From JBMFVE01 sp049966155 (GTDB taxonomy: Bacteria; Bacteroidota; Ignavibacteria; Kryptoniales; JAKASW01), in contig JBMFVE010000001.1 of assembly GCA_049966155.1 (NCBI GenBank), positions 558,001-622,000 on the forward strand: 64,000 bases of DNA. The letters are read 5' to 3'. Numbering within the stretch: the stretch's first letter is position 1; every line of letters begins with the position of its first letter. The position numbers were made by a program, and so were the translations under genes. Below the pieces are notes generated by a model. The model was not told where the DNA came from and did no database searches. It saw nothing but the letters and a program-made list of their open reading frames with translations. This document shows, one piece after another, positions 8,072 through 17,710 of the stretch.

Positions 8072-10765
8072 TTACTTAGGCACAGGCCCTTCGGTCACCT
8101 CCACAAAGTCATCCGGTCTTAACCATTTCTTGAAAGCTGCCTGCACATCGTTAGCATTAAGCTTCACATAATTTTTAGCTGCAATTGTCGGTTCATTTAA
8201 AGGCAAGTCATGAGTTGATCTATATAGCAAGCCATTAGCAATTCCACCAAGGCTCGATTCGGAGAGGGGAATTTCTCTTAATAAAGCGGCCTTCGCTTGC
8301 TTAAGCTCATCTTGAGACACCAGGGAAAATTGCATTTGTTTCAAATCGCGAATTATAATATTTCTTGCCACAGATACCTTGTCTGGATCACAACCATAAT
8401 GAACCGAATAGGTTGATCTCGTTTGCCCAATGTCAAATGTGGAAGAAACATAATACACAAGACCCGTCTTTTCCCTGAGATCTTGGTAAAGACGGGTTGC
8501 GTAAAACGCCCCACCCAACACATGATTGCCAAGCTGAAGAGCATAATAGTCAGGATTTGACCTGACGAGTCCCAGTGTTTCAGAAAGCGTCACTTTGTCC
8601 TGTACTCTGCTGATGTCCGGCACATTCACACTCGCAGGTTTATTTAGTGGAACAGGGGGTAACAAAGTACCTGGTTTCTCCCCTTCTGCTTTCCAGCTTC
8701 CAAAATATTTCTTCACCACATCCTTTACACTGTCCGGATCAATTTTTCCAACAACCACAATTGTAGTTTGATCAGGACGAAATACATGGTTGTAAAAAGC
8801 CTTTACATCATCCAGACTCAATCCGGAAACGGTCGCAGGCGTAGTTTCCCGAAGTGTTGGATCATCATCGGGATACAGAGCCCTTTTCAATGCTCGATTC
8901 ATTAAATAGTCAGGACTTTCCAGCTGGCCGGCAACAGCGGCCGCCGTCTGTCTTTGAACAACTTTAAACGCAGTCTCTGGCAGCGCAGGATGGAGCAAAT
9001 TGTCCGCAAGCAGTGCCATGCCGCTATCAAAACGATCGGCCAGGACATTTAAAGAAAAGTCGGTCCCTGCTGATTCATCTGCGCCGATATCATCAAGGGC
9101 TTTCTGAAAGGCAACCCTGTCGAGGGACAGAGTGCCATATTCAAATAAACGGCCCAGCACATTTGCCACCCCGTCTTTTCCCTTCGGGGTTTGAAGATAA
9201 GGCTCGTTCTTAATGTGTCCGACTACCGTAACTGTATTGCTAACCGACTCAGGCTGAAATATCAGAGTCAATCCATTTGAGAGCTTTAAAACTTCTGGAT
9301 TGACATTTGACTTTGGCACTTCGAGACGGCGGAGAGCTTTTTCAGCCCAGCTGGGCAGTTTTACATATTTGGTTTCTTTTGGGGCAAAAGACTCTCTCCC
9401 GCCAAAGGAAGCGGTCGAAATGGGTTTTCCTGAGGCCTGAGGGCTCAGAATTGCAGTGATGCAATGATTAAAATCCAGATAACGCTTAGCAACCCTATTC
9501 ACATCTTCTACTGTAACCTTTTTTATGGCGTCCAGGTCGTCTTCGGGCGATTGACGCCCCTCAATTGCCACCGCATCGGACCAAACTGATGCTAACCCCG
9601 ACACGGAGTTCTTTTGAAACTCTGCAGCAGCTATCTCGTGACGCTTTGCAGCTTCGACCAGATCAGCTGATACTCCGTTCCTTACAATCTCTTCGAGAAC
9701 ACCTCGCACATCCTGCAAAAGAGAGTTTGTGTTGCTTCCCTTCGGAAAAACCGCAACTGCATAGCCGAGCCCCGATTTTACAAATCCCCCGAATGCAAAT
9801 CCAGCGTACAACGCCTTACCTTGAGGAACGAGGGAATATAAACTGCCCCGCTGGTTACTTAATACATCTGCAAGCACCTGAGCTGCCGCATAATCTGGAC
9901 TATCTGACCCAGGAAACCTAAATGATATAACCACAAACCCATAAGGATAGTCTGTAGTTAAATTTAAGGTGTCAGAAACAACCGGTTGAAAATCGAACTG
10001 AGGCCGTTGTGGAATCCTGCCGGGCGGTATGGCACCAAAAAGTTCTTTCACTTCCTGAAGTGTTTTTTCAGGCTGAACATCACCAACAATAACAAGCACT
10101 GCATTGTTAGGCACATACCATTTCTTATGAAACTCCTGCAGCATTGCGGCAGTAGTGCTGTCAAATGATGCACGTGTGCCAAGGGCATCATGAGCATAGG
10201 GTGTTCCTTTAAACATTGCTTCAAGAAGCTTCGTATAAAACACATACTGCGGATTGGACATGTCCTGTGCAACTTCCTGCTCAATTGCGCCTCGCTCCTG
10301 ATTCCATAAAGAATCATTCGCAGCTATACTCTTCATCCTGATAGCCTCAATCCTCAAGGCAACATCCAGATAATCAGAGGGAACCGTAAAAAAATACTGG
10401 GTAACCATTTGCTGAGTGTCAGCATTGAAGTCACCACCTAAAGCAGCAGATATATTTGCCAGTTGTGCAGCAGAGAGTTCATCGCTCCCCCGAAACATCA
10501 TATGCTCAAGTGCATGGGCAGTACCGGGAAAACCTTGCGGCGCTTCATCAGAGCCCACAAGATAATTTATCTCTGTCGTCACAACGGGGGAAATTGCATT
10601 ACGAACAATCACAACACGCATTCCATTACTGAGAGTGTCCTTCAAAACATCTCTGTTGCTCTGAGCTAGAACTGCTATTGAAAAAATAAGAATGCCCACT
10701 AATGCAAACATTGGATGAAGTCCCCTCTTTATCCCCTTCATAAGCGAAATTAACCCAATCATCAT
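8072..10765 (-). CDS. Exported M16-family zinc metallopeptidase (tandem domains)
   Basis: Two-domain pitrilysin-like peptidase of 897 residues that probably degrades peptides in the periplasm. The start at 10765 is set by a near-perfect AAAGGAGGT site at 10772-10780. A signal peptide follows: a basic stretch, then a hydrophobic core at about 17-34 ending VLAQ. The first M16 repeat carries the inverted zinc motif HALEH (84-88) with the third ligand Glu in AIEQEVA (about 162-164). The second repeat, from about residue 480, lacks HxxEH and should be the non-catalytic half, as is usual in this family. It stands alone: convergent with the glycosyltransferase operon and divergent from the TonB-dependent receptor. 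Confidence 0.94.
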   Translation of the reverse strand: MMIGLISLMKGIKRGLHPMFALVGILIFSIAVLAQSNRDVLKDTLSNGMRVVIVRNAISPVVTTEINYLVGSDEAPQGFPGTAHALEHMMFRGSDELSAAQLANISAALGGDFNADTQQMVTQYFFTVPSDYLDVALRIEAIRMKSIAANDSLWNQERGAIEQEVAQDMSNPQYVFYTKLLEAMFKGTPYAHDALGTRASFDSTTAAMLQEFHKKWYVPNNAVLVIVGDVQPEKTLQEVKELFGAIPPGRIPQRPQFDFQPVVSDTLNLTTDYPYGFVVISFRFPGSDSPDYAAAQVLADVLSNQRGSLYSLVPQGKALYAGFAFGGFVKSGLGYAVAVFPKGSNTNSLLQDVRGVLEEIVRNGVSADLVEAAKRHEIAAAEFQKNSVSGLASVWSDAVAIEGRQSPEDDLDAIKKVTVEDVNRVAKRYLDFNHCITAILSPQASGKPISTASFGGRESFAPKETKYVKLPSWAEKALRRLEVPKSNVNPEVLKLSNGLTLIFQPESVSNTVTVVGHIKNEPYLQTPKGKDGVANVLGRLFEYGTLSLDRVAFQKALDDIGADESAGTDFSLNVLADRFDSGMALLADNLLHPALPETAFKVVQRQTAAAVAGQLESPDYLMNRALKRALYPDDDPTLRETTPATVSGLSLDDVKAFYNHVFRPDQTTIVVVGKIDPDSVKDVVKKYFGSWKAEGEKPGTLLPPVPLNKPASVNVPDISRVQDKVTLSETLGLVRSNPDYYALQLGNHVLGGAFYATRLYQDLREKTGLVYYVSSTFDIGQTRSTYSVHYGCDPDKVSVARNIIIRDLKQMQFSLVSQDELKQAKAALLREIPLSESSLGGIANGLLYRSTHDLPLNEPTIAAKNYVKLNANDVQAAFKKWLRPDDFVEVTEGPVPK

Positions 10766-10771
10766 CCTGAA

Positions 10772-10780
10772 ACCTCCTTT
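10772..10780 (-). promoter_or_regulatory. Strong Shine-Dalgarno site for the M16 peptidase
   Basis: AAAGGAGGT on the minus strand, six bases before the ATG at 10765. It fixes the start and shows that the organism uses canonical SD initiation. Confidence 0.85.
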
Positions 10781-10935
10781 CAGTTATAGTTAACTTGCCG
10801 AAAAGATTTCAATATTTTCCAAAATAATCAATACAGCTGTTGCAGGTGTCAAATGCTGGTCAATCAAATTGTTTTCCGGACTAATTTTGCAATGTTGAAT
10901 TGAAAAACTACATACATCTACTTACATTTTTTATT

Positions 10936-13449
10936 ATGAGAACAACTATAAGATCATTATTTATATTTGCAATAATGGCAGGTAATGCAATTGCACAGAC
11001 CTCTTCCGGAACAATTACAGGGACAGTTCACGATGTGATTCCACAAATTGAAACCGGAGTGAAGGTGCAGCTCCTAGAAATGAATAGCCATGCTGTTATT
11101 CAAGAATCAAGTGTAAATCCGGATGGGTCGTTTTATTTAAGGGATGTTCCCTTTGGGATCTACACACTCAGGATCACTTACGATTCGGATGTACTTGCCG
11201 CAAGGGAAGTCTATGTAAGAACGGCGGTCCCGATTTTTGTCAACATTGAGAAACTTTCAGAATACCGGACACCTGAGGTAGTGGTCACAGCTAACAGATC
11301 ACAAATAATGGACTTTCAGCAAGGATCGAGGACCATTTTCACGGCAAAGTCAATTGATAACTTACCTCTGGCTATCGGTAACAAGAAGATAGAAACCATC
11401 CTTCTCAACACACCTGGTGTTGTTCCTGATGAAGATGGCAGACTGCATGTGCGTGGGGAGGATGCACAGCTTCAATATGTCGTTGATGGTATACCAATCA
11501 CTGAAAACATGACAAGGGTTTATTCCAGCTTATTTAATGCCGGTTTAATAAAAGCAGTAAATGTCCAAACTGGCAGTCTTCCTGCAGAATATGGCATAGA
11601 GGCGTCTGCAGTACTGGCAATTACTACAAAATCTGGATTTGACAAACCTTTATTTGCCAATGCAGGGGCATCTTATGGCTCATTCAATAGCCGCAGTGCA
11701 AACATAGAAATCGGCGGCAACGTTAACGAAAGGACCGCTGCCTATTTTAATTTCAACACTTTTTCCACAAATCGCTATCTCGACCCTATTACCGAAGGCC
11801 AGCCTAATCACGATAATGGCTCTTCATACAACTACTTTGGGAAGTTTACCACATTTCTGGAGCAAAATGTTAGCCTGGATTTGATCTCAATGTACAACGA
11901 GACTTACTACCAAATTCCAAATGCCCTTTATAAGATTCCGGAACAAAACCAAGTTCAAAACCTGGACGACTATTTGATAGGGGTTCGGCTTAATGCAACT
12001 CTGTCAGATAACTCTTTGTTAAGTTTAGTTACATACCACCGCAGGGCTCAGGCAAGAATTACAAGCGGTGGTCTGATTCAATTAACGCAGGCGGATTACG
12101 CTGAAGCCATCGCACAAAATGAAAGATACTTCATCGGTGGGGACAGGGTCGATCAGATGACAGGATTTCAAGCTGAGTTTTCAGCAAAGTCACAATGGAT
12201 GGGTACATTAAATGACTTTAAAAGCGGAATTGGCGTTCAGATATATCCACTAAGCGAATTTTTCACGTTTGCAGTTACAAATCCGCTTTTGTCAGATTCT
12301 ACAAGTCCCATTGGTGACAGTAGGTTTCTTCCTTATGATATTACGAAAGGGGGCAAACCTTTCCTGGTCAACCAATCAAGAACAGGCCATAATTATTTTG
12401 TATATGCCCAGGATGAGTTTAATTTAAACAGATGGATTTTCAATGTGGGAATGCGGTTTGACGCATTTAACCTTTTCCTGAACGAAAGTGCTTTTTCACC
12501 AAGGTTAAATATTACTTACAGTGTCAATCCACACCTCGCCCTTTCGTTTTCCTATAACCGAATTGTCATGCAGGCACCTGTCGAAAATATACTTGTGTCG
12601 AGCTCGGAACAGGCCAGGCAGCTATCCGGCATTCAGCAGGGAAATGTTCCAACAGAAGTTCGAAGCGAGCGATCACACGTTATTCAGCTGGCAGGAACGT
12701 ACAAAATTAACAGCAATTTGAGCTTTGATTTGACAGGATATGGGAAGTATATCAGTGACTTCCTTGTCGAAGTGGAGCTTGGAAATTCAGGAGTTATTTT
12801 CCCTGTAAACCTTAAGAAAGGATTCGTTGTCGGTGGAGAATTCCGCTCCGTTTTACATGATTGGAACGGCTTCTATGCATCCCTTAGCCTCAGCACCTGC
12901 GTCTCGCGTGGTATCGTCCCGGGTGACGGCTCATCTCCTATTGCTGCTGGATTGATTATCGGCGAGGAGGGGAAAAATTATTCCCACCCATTCTCGGGCG
13001 AAGACACATTTCCGACTGAACACAATCAACTTTTTACAGCTGTTTTGAATTTAGGCTATCGTGGTTCAAAAGGATTCTTTGCAAGCGTTGACGGGCGCCT
13101 TGATTCTGGACTTCCTTTTGATCTGGTTGGCCCTGATGGACGCGGACTCGATGCGGAACAGTCTCGTCAGCTTCTCTTAGCGCGCGGTTATAGTGAAAGG
13201 GTTATTAACTTACTAAACCTGACACCAGAATCACCGGGTTCACCGGACAAATCAGTTGCTCCTCATGCGGTTGTGGATGCAATGGCAGGGTATGATTTTT
13301 CACAAATGCTTAACGCCCCTGTTACGTTCACTGTAAGTGTTCTGAACGTTTTTGATACCCTCTTTCTTTATAAGTTTGAATCAACTTTCGGAGCAACTCA
13401 TTTTGGATATCCCAGGATGATTAACATTACGATGTCTGTAAAAGTCTGA
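10936..13449 (+). CDS. TonB-dependent receptor with carboxypeptidase-like N-terminal domain
   Basis: Outer-membrane beta-barrel transporter driven by TonB. The ATG at 10936 gives a clean signal peptide (MRTTIRSLF, hydrophobic core, cut after AIAQ) and 837 residues; a TTG at 10900 would add 12 residues before it, and neither start has a clear SD. After the signal come a carboxypeptidase-D regulatory-like beta domain (SGTITGTVHDV, about residues 24-110), the plug (VVVTANRSQ, then LLNTPGVV, HVRGEDAQLQYVVDGIP) and a long C-terminal barrel ending in the aromatic-rich FGYPRMINITMSVKV. No SusD-like partner is adjacent, so it is not a typical polysaccharide locus. Substrate unknown. Confidence 0.92.
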   Translation: MRTTIRSLFIFAIMAGNAIAQTSSGTITGTVHDVIPQIETGVKVQLLEMNSHAVIQESSVNPDGSFYLRDVPFGIYTLRITYDSDVLAAREVYVRTAVPIFVNIEKLSEYRTPEVVVTANRSQIMDFQQGSRTIFTAKSIDNLPLAIGNKKIETILLNTPGVVPDEDGRLHVRGEDAQLQYVVDGIPITENMTRVYSSLFNAGLIKAVNVQTGSLPAEYGIEASAVLAITTKSGFDKPLFANAGASYGSFNSRSANIEIGGNVNERTAAYFNFNTFSTNRYLDPITEGQPNHDNGSSYNYFGKFTTFLEQNVSLDLISMYNETYYQIPNALYKIPEQNQVQNLDDYLIGVRLNATLSDNSLLSLVTYHRRAQARITSGGLIQLTQADYAEAIAQNERYFIGGDRVDQMTGFQAEFSAKSQWMGTLNDFKSGIGVQIYPLSEFFTFAVTNPLLSDSTSPIGDSRFLPYDITKGGKPFLVNQSRTGHNYFVYAQDEFNLNRWIFNVGMRFDAFNLFLNESAFSPRLNITYSVNPHLALSFSYNRIVMQAPVENILVSSSEQARQLSGIQQGNVPTEVRSERSHVIQLAGTYKINSNLSFDLTGYGKYISDFLVEVELGNSGVIFPVNLKKGFVVGGEFRSVLHDWNGFYASLSLSTCVSRGIVPGDGSSPIAAGLIIGEEGKNYSHPFSGEDTFPTEHNQLFTAVLNLGYRGSKGFFASVDGRLDSGLPFDLVGPDGRGLDAEQSRQLLLARGYSERVINLLNLTPESPGSPDKSVAPHAVVDAMAGYDFSQMLNAPVTFTVSVLNVFDTLFLYKFESTFGATHFGYPRMINITMSVKV

Positions 13450-13481
13450 TTTTAACTTTCACAATTAGCAGATTGCGCATA

Positions 13482-14534
13482 TTATTCTTCTAATACCAGT
13501 GGTTCTATCTCAAGCTTGATCCCGAAGATACTCATGACCTTTTCTCGAATTTCAGTAGCAAGGCCAATTAGTTCTGAGGTGGTGCCGCCAAAATTGACAA
13601 GCGCAAGCGCATGGTTGGCGGAAATTCCCACTCCACCTTTTCTGAACCCTCGATGAAATCCAGCATTTTCTACCAGCCAGGCCGCTGAAATCTTGACTCC
13701 TCCTTTCACTGGAAAGATCGGCACCTTATCTGATACCCCAAGCTCATCTGCTTTCGCCATAAAAGTGCGAAATTGACCTTCGTTTAGTACAGGATTCACA
13801 AAAAAAGAACCAACTGATTTTGAATTTGGATCATCTGGGTCAAGGATCATTGACTTTTTCTTCCTTAAAGTCAGGACAGCTGACCTGACAAGGTTTAGCG
13901 TTACCTTCGTTCTCCCCTCCCAAATTTTAAACTGATCCAATAGTTCCGGGTATTTAATTAATGGCGCCCCATGTTTCCTTAAAGCAAATCCTACACCGAT
14001 TATAATAAACCTGCCTTTATCCGCGAGCTTGAACCGACTTGTTCGATATCCGAACCCACATTCACTTCCATTAAATTTGAAAACTGATTTTGTTGAACGA
14101 TCAAGCACAGTAACTTCTTCTATTGTGTCAGAGACTTCCTGGCCATAAGCACCGACATTCTGAATAGGTGTCGCACCGGTAAGTCCTGGGATTCCTGAAA
14201 GGCATTCCACACCTGCAAGTTCCTGTTCAACGCAAAATTTTACGAAATCGTCCCAAGGTTCACCCGCAGCAATACTCGCATGAACAATACTCCCTTCATC
14301 CTCAAAAACCTTACCCCTCAGCCCCACTTTCAAAACCAAGCCGTCATACCCTTTATCTGAAAAGACAACATTGCTTCCTCCACCTATTATCACGCAACTC
14401 AACTGCCTGTTTTCAGCAAACTCAAGAGCTTCGATAATTTCTTCAATCGAAGTGCATTCCACAAAATAGCGTGCCCGCCCGCCGAGCTGAATAGTGGTCA
14501 ATTCGGAAAGATTAACAAATTCCTGTAGCTTCAT
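13482..14534 (-). CDS. murB: UDP-N-acetylmuramate dehydrogenase
   Basis: Reduces UDP-GlcNAc-enolpyruvate to UDP-MurNAc with NADPH in cytoplasmic peptidoglycan precursor synthesis. The 350-residue protein shows the FAD-binding VVIIGGGSNVVF-type loop near 46-57, the second FAD segment CLSGIPGLTGATPIQNVGAYGQE, the catalytic-Arg region CGFGYRTSRFK (type I MurB) and the proton-donor Ser in SVGSFFVNP. It is the last gene of the minus-strand run that begins with pfkA, 32 bases after the phosphoesterase gene. Its stop faces the end of the TonB-dependent receptor gene. Confidence 0.97.
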   Translation of the reverse strand: MKLQEFVNLSELTTIQLGGRARYFVECTSIEEIIEALEFAENRQLSCVIIGGGSNVVFSDKGYDGLVLKVGLRGKVFEDEGSIVHASIAAGEPWDDFVKFCVEQELAGVECLSGIPGLTGATPIQNVGAYGQEVSDTIEEVTVLDRSTKSVFKFNGSECGFGYRTSRFKLADKGRFIIIGVGFALRKHGAPLIKYPELLDQFKIWEGRTKVTLNLVRSAVLTLRKKKSMILDPDDPNSKSVGSFFVNPVLNEGQFRTFMAKADELGVSDKVPIFPVKGGVKISAAWLVENAGFHRGFRKGGVGISANHALALVNFGGTTSELIGLATEIREKVMSIFGIKLEIEPLVLEE

Positions 14535-14566
14535 ATGAAATTAATCGTACACAAAATTGATAGAAC

Positions 14567-15256
14567 TTACTTTCCGCGAGATAACCTGTCAGCAAGAAAA
14601 AAGGGGAGTCCGGCGGCAAGTATTTTCTCTGCTGGCATTCTGTAATCGTATTCCACCCGCACATTTTCGTACGACATGGTTGCAGTATCTATAATGCCAT
14701 AACTGGGACGGTAATCACCATCCCGGGGTTGACCTACACTCCCTACGTTAATCAGGCGCCGCTGTTTCCCGTCAGGGAGCCTTTTCTCAAATATTGAAGG
14801 AATATGAGTGTGCCCAAACAAGCAGGTGGATTCATTAAAGAAATCCATCTCATAAATAGCATCCTCTTTTGTAATGACATACTTCCACTCCGTTGGATTT
14901 GATGGAGAAGCATGGACGGCACGAAAGTCGTCCAGTCTTAAATCTACCGGCAAGCTTTTTAGCCAGTGCAAATTTTCCTCTGAAATTAGATTTTTGTTAT
15001 ACGTTATTGCCGCCTTTGCAAATGTATTCATCATGGAGTACGCAAAATCATCAAAAACTGCAGCATCATGGTTTCCCAATACAGCATACCTGGCTCTTTG
15101 ACGAATTAACTCAATTACTTCATCAGGATTGGCTCCGTAGCCAACAATATCCCCTAAACAAATCACATCATCTACTTGCTTCCTATCTATCGATCTCAAA
15201 ACTGCTATCAGCGCTTCAAGATTAGAATGTATGTCCGAGACAATAGCGTATCTCAT
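14567..15256 (-). CDS. Calcineurin-like metallophosphoesterase (YfcE-like)
   Basis: Small cytoplasmic dinuclear-metal phosphoesterase of 229 residues. Metal ligands are in order: D8 and H10 (SDIHSN), D36 (GDIVGYG), N62-H63 (GNHDAA) and the C-terminal GHTH near 147-150. This layout matches the YfcE/MJ0936-type family, which hydrolyse phosphodiesters of uncertain physiological identity. Its ATG overlaps the stop of the upstream methyltransferase by one base (TAATG), so the two are co-translated. Substrate cannot be assigned. Confidence 0.92.
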   Translation of the reverse strand: MRYAIVSDIHSNLEALIAVLRSIDRKQVDDVICLGDIVGYGANPDEVIELIRQRARYAVLGNHDAAVFDDFAYSMMNTFAKAAITYNKNLISEENLHWLKSLPVDLRLDDFRAVHASPSNPTEWKYVITKEDAIYEMDFFNESTCLFGHTHIPSIFEKRLPDGKQRRLINVGSVGQPRDGDYRPSYGIIDTATMSYENVRVEYDYRMPAEKILAAGLPFFLADRLSRGK

Positions 15257-15840
15257 TATATTCTCTCTGCTCTCCCAGCAACAAAGAAAGAGTCAAGACG
15301 GATAACTTCAGCTACTTTTAATCCGCCATACTTAAACTGAGAAATTATATCCCTGTCGAGGTGACAGCCTCCTGCTGCGAATTTCCATAAAGGTGTGACA
15401 AACTTTTCAAACTTCGCTAAAGCAGGTTTCTCCGATACAGGATGTTCTGCAAAATAAAATGACCCTCCAGACTTTAATACTCGAGAAATTTCCCTCGCAG
15501 CTGCAACAGGATCGCCAATTGTGCAAAAAGTTAAGGTAGATACCACCGTATCAAACGAACTATCTGTAAAGGGAAGCTGTTCTGCTACAGCGCGAACTAA
15601 CTGTGTGCTTTGAGTAGTTCTCTTCATGGCCCTCCTGATCATATATTTGTCGGGTTCAATGGCTATAACGCTTTCTGCTCTGCTGAAGTACTTGAAATTC
15701 AAGCCTGTACCGGTCCCGATTTCCAACACTTTCCCCGTTGCTTTTTCAGCTATCATTTGTCTAACTTTGGAAAAGCCAAGACTGTCTGCAGGCACCATAA
15801 AGGTATCGTAAACTGCCGCAACAAAAAGATGAGCGCTCAT
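15256..15840 (-). CDS. Small class I SAM-dependent methyltransferase
   Basis: A 194-residue methyltransferase with motif I VLEIGTGTGLNF near residue 38, an acidic end of strand 2 (AIEPDKYM), and FDTVVSTLTFC / GGSFYFAEHP as motifs II-III. It belongs to the Methyltransf_11 group, close to the small phospholipid/thiol methyltransferase-like proteins. It starts one base after the TRAP large-permease stop and overlaps the phosphoesterase gene, so it is tightly embedded in the operon. Its methyl acceptor is unknown. Confidence 0.9.
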   Translation of the reverse strand: MSAHLFVAAVYDTFMVPADSLGFSKVRQMIAEKATGKVLEIGTGTGLNFKYFSRAESVIAIEPDKYMIRRAMKRTTQSTQLVRAVAEQLPFTDSSFDTVVSTLTFCTIGDPVAAAREISRVLKSGGSFYFAEHPVSEKPALAKFEKFVTPLWKFAAGGCHLDRDIISQFKYGGLKVAEVIRLDSFFVAGRAERI

Positions 15841-15841
15841 T

Positions 15842-17140
15842 TTACTGTACTTTCATAACACGGGTAAGGTACAGAGAGAGTTCCGGCAAATATGTCACAA
15901 CCAGGAGAGCCAGAACACTTATCGCAAGAAACGGAAGAACTGCCCGATAAACTTTTACTATATCGGTTTCAAACCTCAAACTTGAGATGAACAAATTCAA
16001 CCCAAGAGGAGGCAGCATATAACCAATCTCAAGATTCAGGAGAAAAATAACACCAAGATGAATGGGATCAATTCCGTACTGAATTGCAATTGGCACGATA
16101 AGCGGAACAACAATGATAATTGCTGAAAAAATTTCCACCATGTTTATTACAAGTAAGAAGATATTCAACAGAACAAGAAATAGAAGCTGACTTGATACAA
16201 ACTTATGAATCAAAGCAAAGAGCTGCATCGGTATCTGCTCATCAATCAAATAGTTAGTCAAACCGAGAGCAGTGCCAAGAACCACAAATATTGCTCCCAC
16301 AAGCATCATACTCTTTCGCACTATGGTGGGAAGATCTGCTTTCCCGTTCAACTTACCTGCAAATAATCGTATATCCCTGGTGATGAACACCTCAACCAGG
16401 AAAACATAAAAAGCCATTATTGCACTTGCTTCAGTGGCGGTGAAGATCCCTGCATAAATTCCCCCGATGATAATAAATGGTAATGGAATTTCCCATATCG
16501 CACCTTTAATTGCCTGTATAGCTTCAGATATTGAAAATGATACTCTTGGGGCATTAGACTTCACGCCAGTATATACACTATAACCGGACAACATTAAGAT
16601 TATCAAAATTCCCGGTATAAAGCCGGCAGCAAAAAGCCTGTCTATGCTGATTTTTGCAACGATGCCGTAGAGAATGATGGGCAAGCTCGGCGGAAACAAA
16701 AGACCAAGGCTTCCTGAAGTTGTCATCAATCCCAGAGAAAATCTCTCAGGATACTTTTCCCTGACGAGAACCGGGTAAAGTAAACCACCCAGCGCAACAA
16801 TTGTTACACCAGAAGCTCCAGTAAAAGCAGTAAAGACAGCGGTTGAAATAAGTGAAACTATTGCGAGCCCGCCAGGCATCCAACCAAACAAAGCCTGAGC
16901 CAGTCTCACAAGCCTTTTAGGTGCCTCACTTTCCGCAAGTAGGTAGCCAGCAAATGTAAAAAGTGGTATTGCTATCAGGGCTGGCAGGCTTGCAAGCCGA
17001 TACAGCTCTACAATTACTGCCGAAGTGTCAATACCAATTGATTTAAACAACAAAAGTGCTCCGCCACCAATTAACACAAATACAGGAGCACCAAATAAAA
17101 CAAGCAGGATAATTATTAAGCCAATCAATACAAAGATCAT
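15842..17140 (-). CDS. dctM: TRAP transporter large permease subunit (DctM type)
   Basis: Inner-membrane sodium-coupled transport subunit of a tripartite ATP-independent periplasmic transporter, 432 residues with about 11-12 hydrophobic helices. Family features include the N-terminal FVLIGLIIILLVLFGAPV, the ALFGWMPGGLAIVSLISTAVFTAFTG-type stretch, GSLGLLFPPSLPIILYG and the final LEIGYMLPPLGLNLF. It follows the small permease gene by 57 bases. The transported compound is not necessarily a C4-dicarboxylate; the linked TatT protein suggests a TPAT-type system (see findings). Confidence 0.95.
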   Translation of the reverse strand: MIFVLIGLIIILLVLFGAPVFVLIGGGALLLFKSIGIDTSAVIVELYRLASLPALIAIPLFTFAGYLLAESEAPKRLVRLAQALFGWMPGGLAIVSLISTAVFTAFTGASGVTIVALGGLLYPVLVREKYPERFSLGLMTTSGSLGLLFPPSLPIILYGIVAKISIDRLFAAGFIPGILIILMLSGYSVYTGVKSNAPRVSFSISEAIQAIKGAIWEIPLPFIIIGGIYAGIFTATEASAIMAFYVFLVEVFITRDIRLFAGKLNGKADLPTIVRKSMMLVGAIFVVLGTALGLTNYLIDEQIPMQLFALIHKFVSSQLLFLVLLNIFLLVINMVEIFSAIIIVVPLIVPIAIQYGIDPIHLGVIFLLNLEIGYMLPPLGLNLFISSLRFETDIVKVYRAVLPFLAISVLALLVVTYLPELSLYLTRVMKVQ

Positions 17141-17197
17141 CTTATGTTAACCTCTATCTCACAAATTGACCTATCAAACTTTTCCAATTGATGTTCA

Positions 17198-17710
17198 CTA
17201 AATTATTTCCGACTTTCTTGGCCCATAAGCACCCACTTCAATCGCTCTGAACAAAAAATGCAGGCCCAACAGCCCAAACCCAATGGGTATTATTACTTCA
17301 AAGTGATATGACATAACATTCTTTCCAAAAATCGTAAAAAGAGGCTGATTATTATATTCTATCTCATCCCTGACAAACGAAATTCCCGCCTGAACAAGAA
17401 ACGAGCACACGACAGCCGATCCGAGATTGAGGAACACCTGTATGATTCTTCGTAACCCTGGAGCCAGTCTTTTTGTAAAAATGTCTATTGAAAAATGGCG
17501 CGATTCTTTTGCTGCAAGGGCGGCTCCCAAAAAACCAATCCACAGGACAAGGTGTCGTAAAAAAACATCTGCCCAAACGATCCCTGTTGACCAGAACTCG
17601 CGCAGTATGACCTGAAGGAAAGCCATTATCATCGTTGCTGTTAGGAATATCACAAGGAACAAATTTTCAATCAAACCTATCCACTTTTCTAACTTAAAAA
17701 TTATTTTCAT
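17198..17710 (-). CDS. dctQ: TRAP transporter small permease subunit (DctQ type)
   Basis: Four-helix membrane subunit of 170 residues that assembles with the large permease. The conserved DctQ pattern is seen: a first helix near 14-34, FLQVILREFWSTGIVWADVFLRHLVLWIGFLGAALAA-type sequence split over helices 2-3, and a last helix near 140-160. The ATG overlaps the stop of the binding-protein gene by four bases (ATGA), so the order P, Q, M is translationally linked. In some TatT-linked systems Q and M are fused; here they are separate. Confidence 0.93.
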   Translation of the reverse strand: MKIIFKLEKWIGLIENLFLVIFLTATMIMAFLQVILREFWSTGIVWADVFLRHLVLWIGFLGAALAAKESRHFSIDIFTKRLAPGLRRIIQVFLNLGSAVVCSFLVQAGISFVRDEIEYNNQPLFTIFGKNVMSYHFEVIIPIGFGLLGLHFLFRAIEVGAYGPRKSEII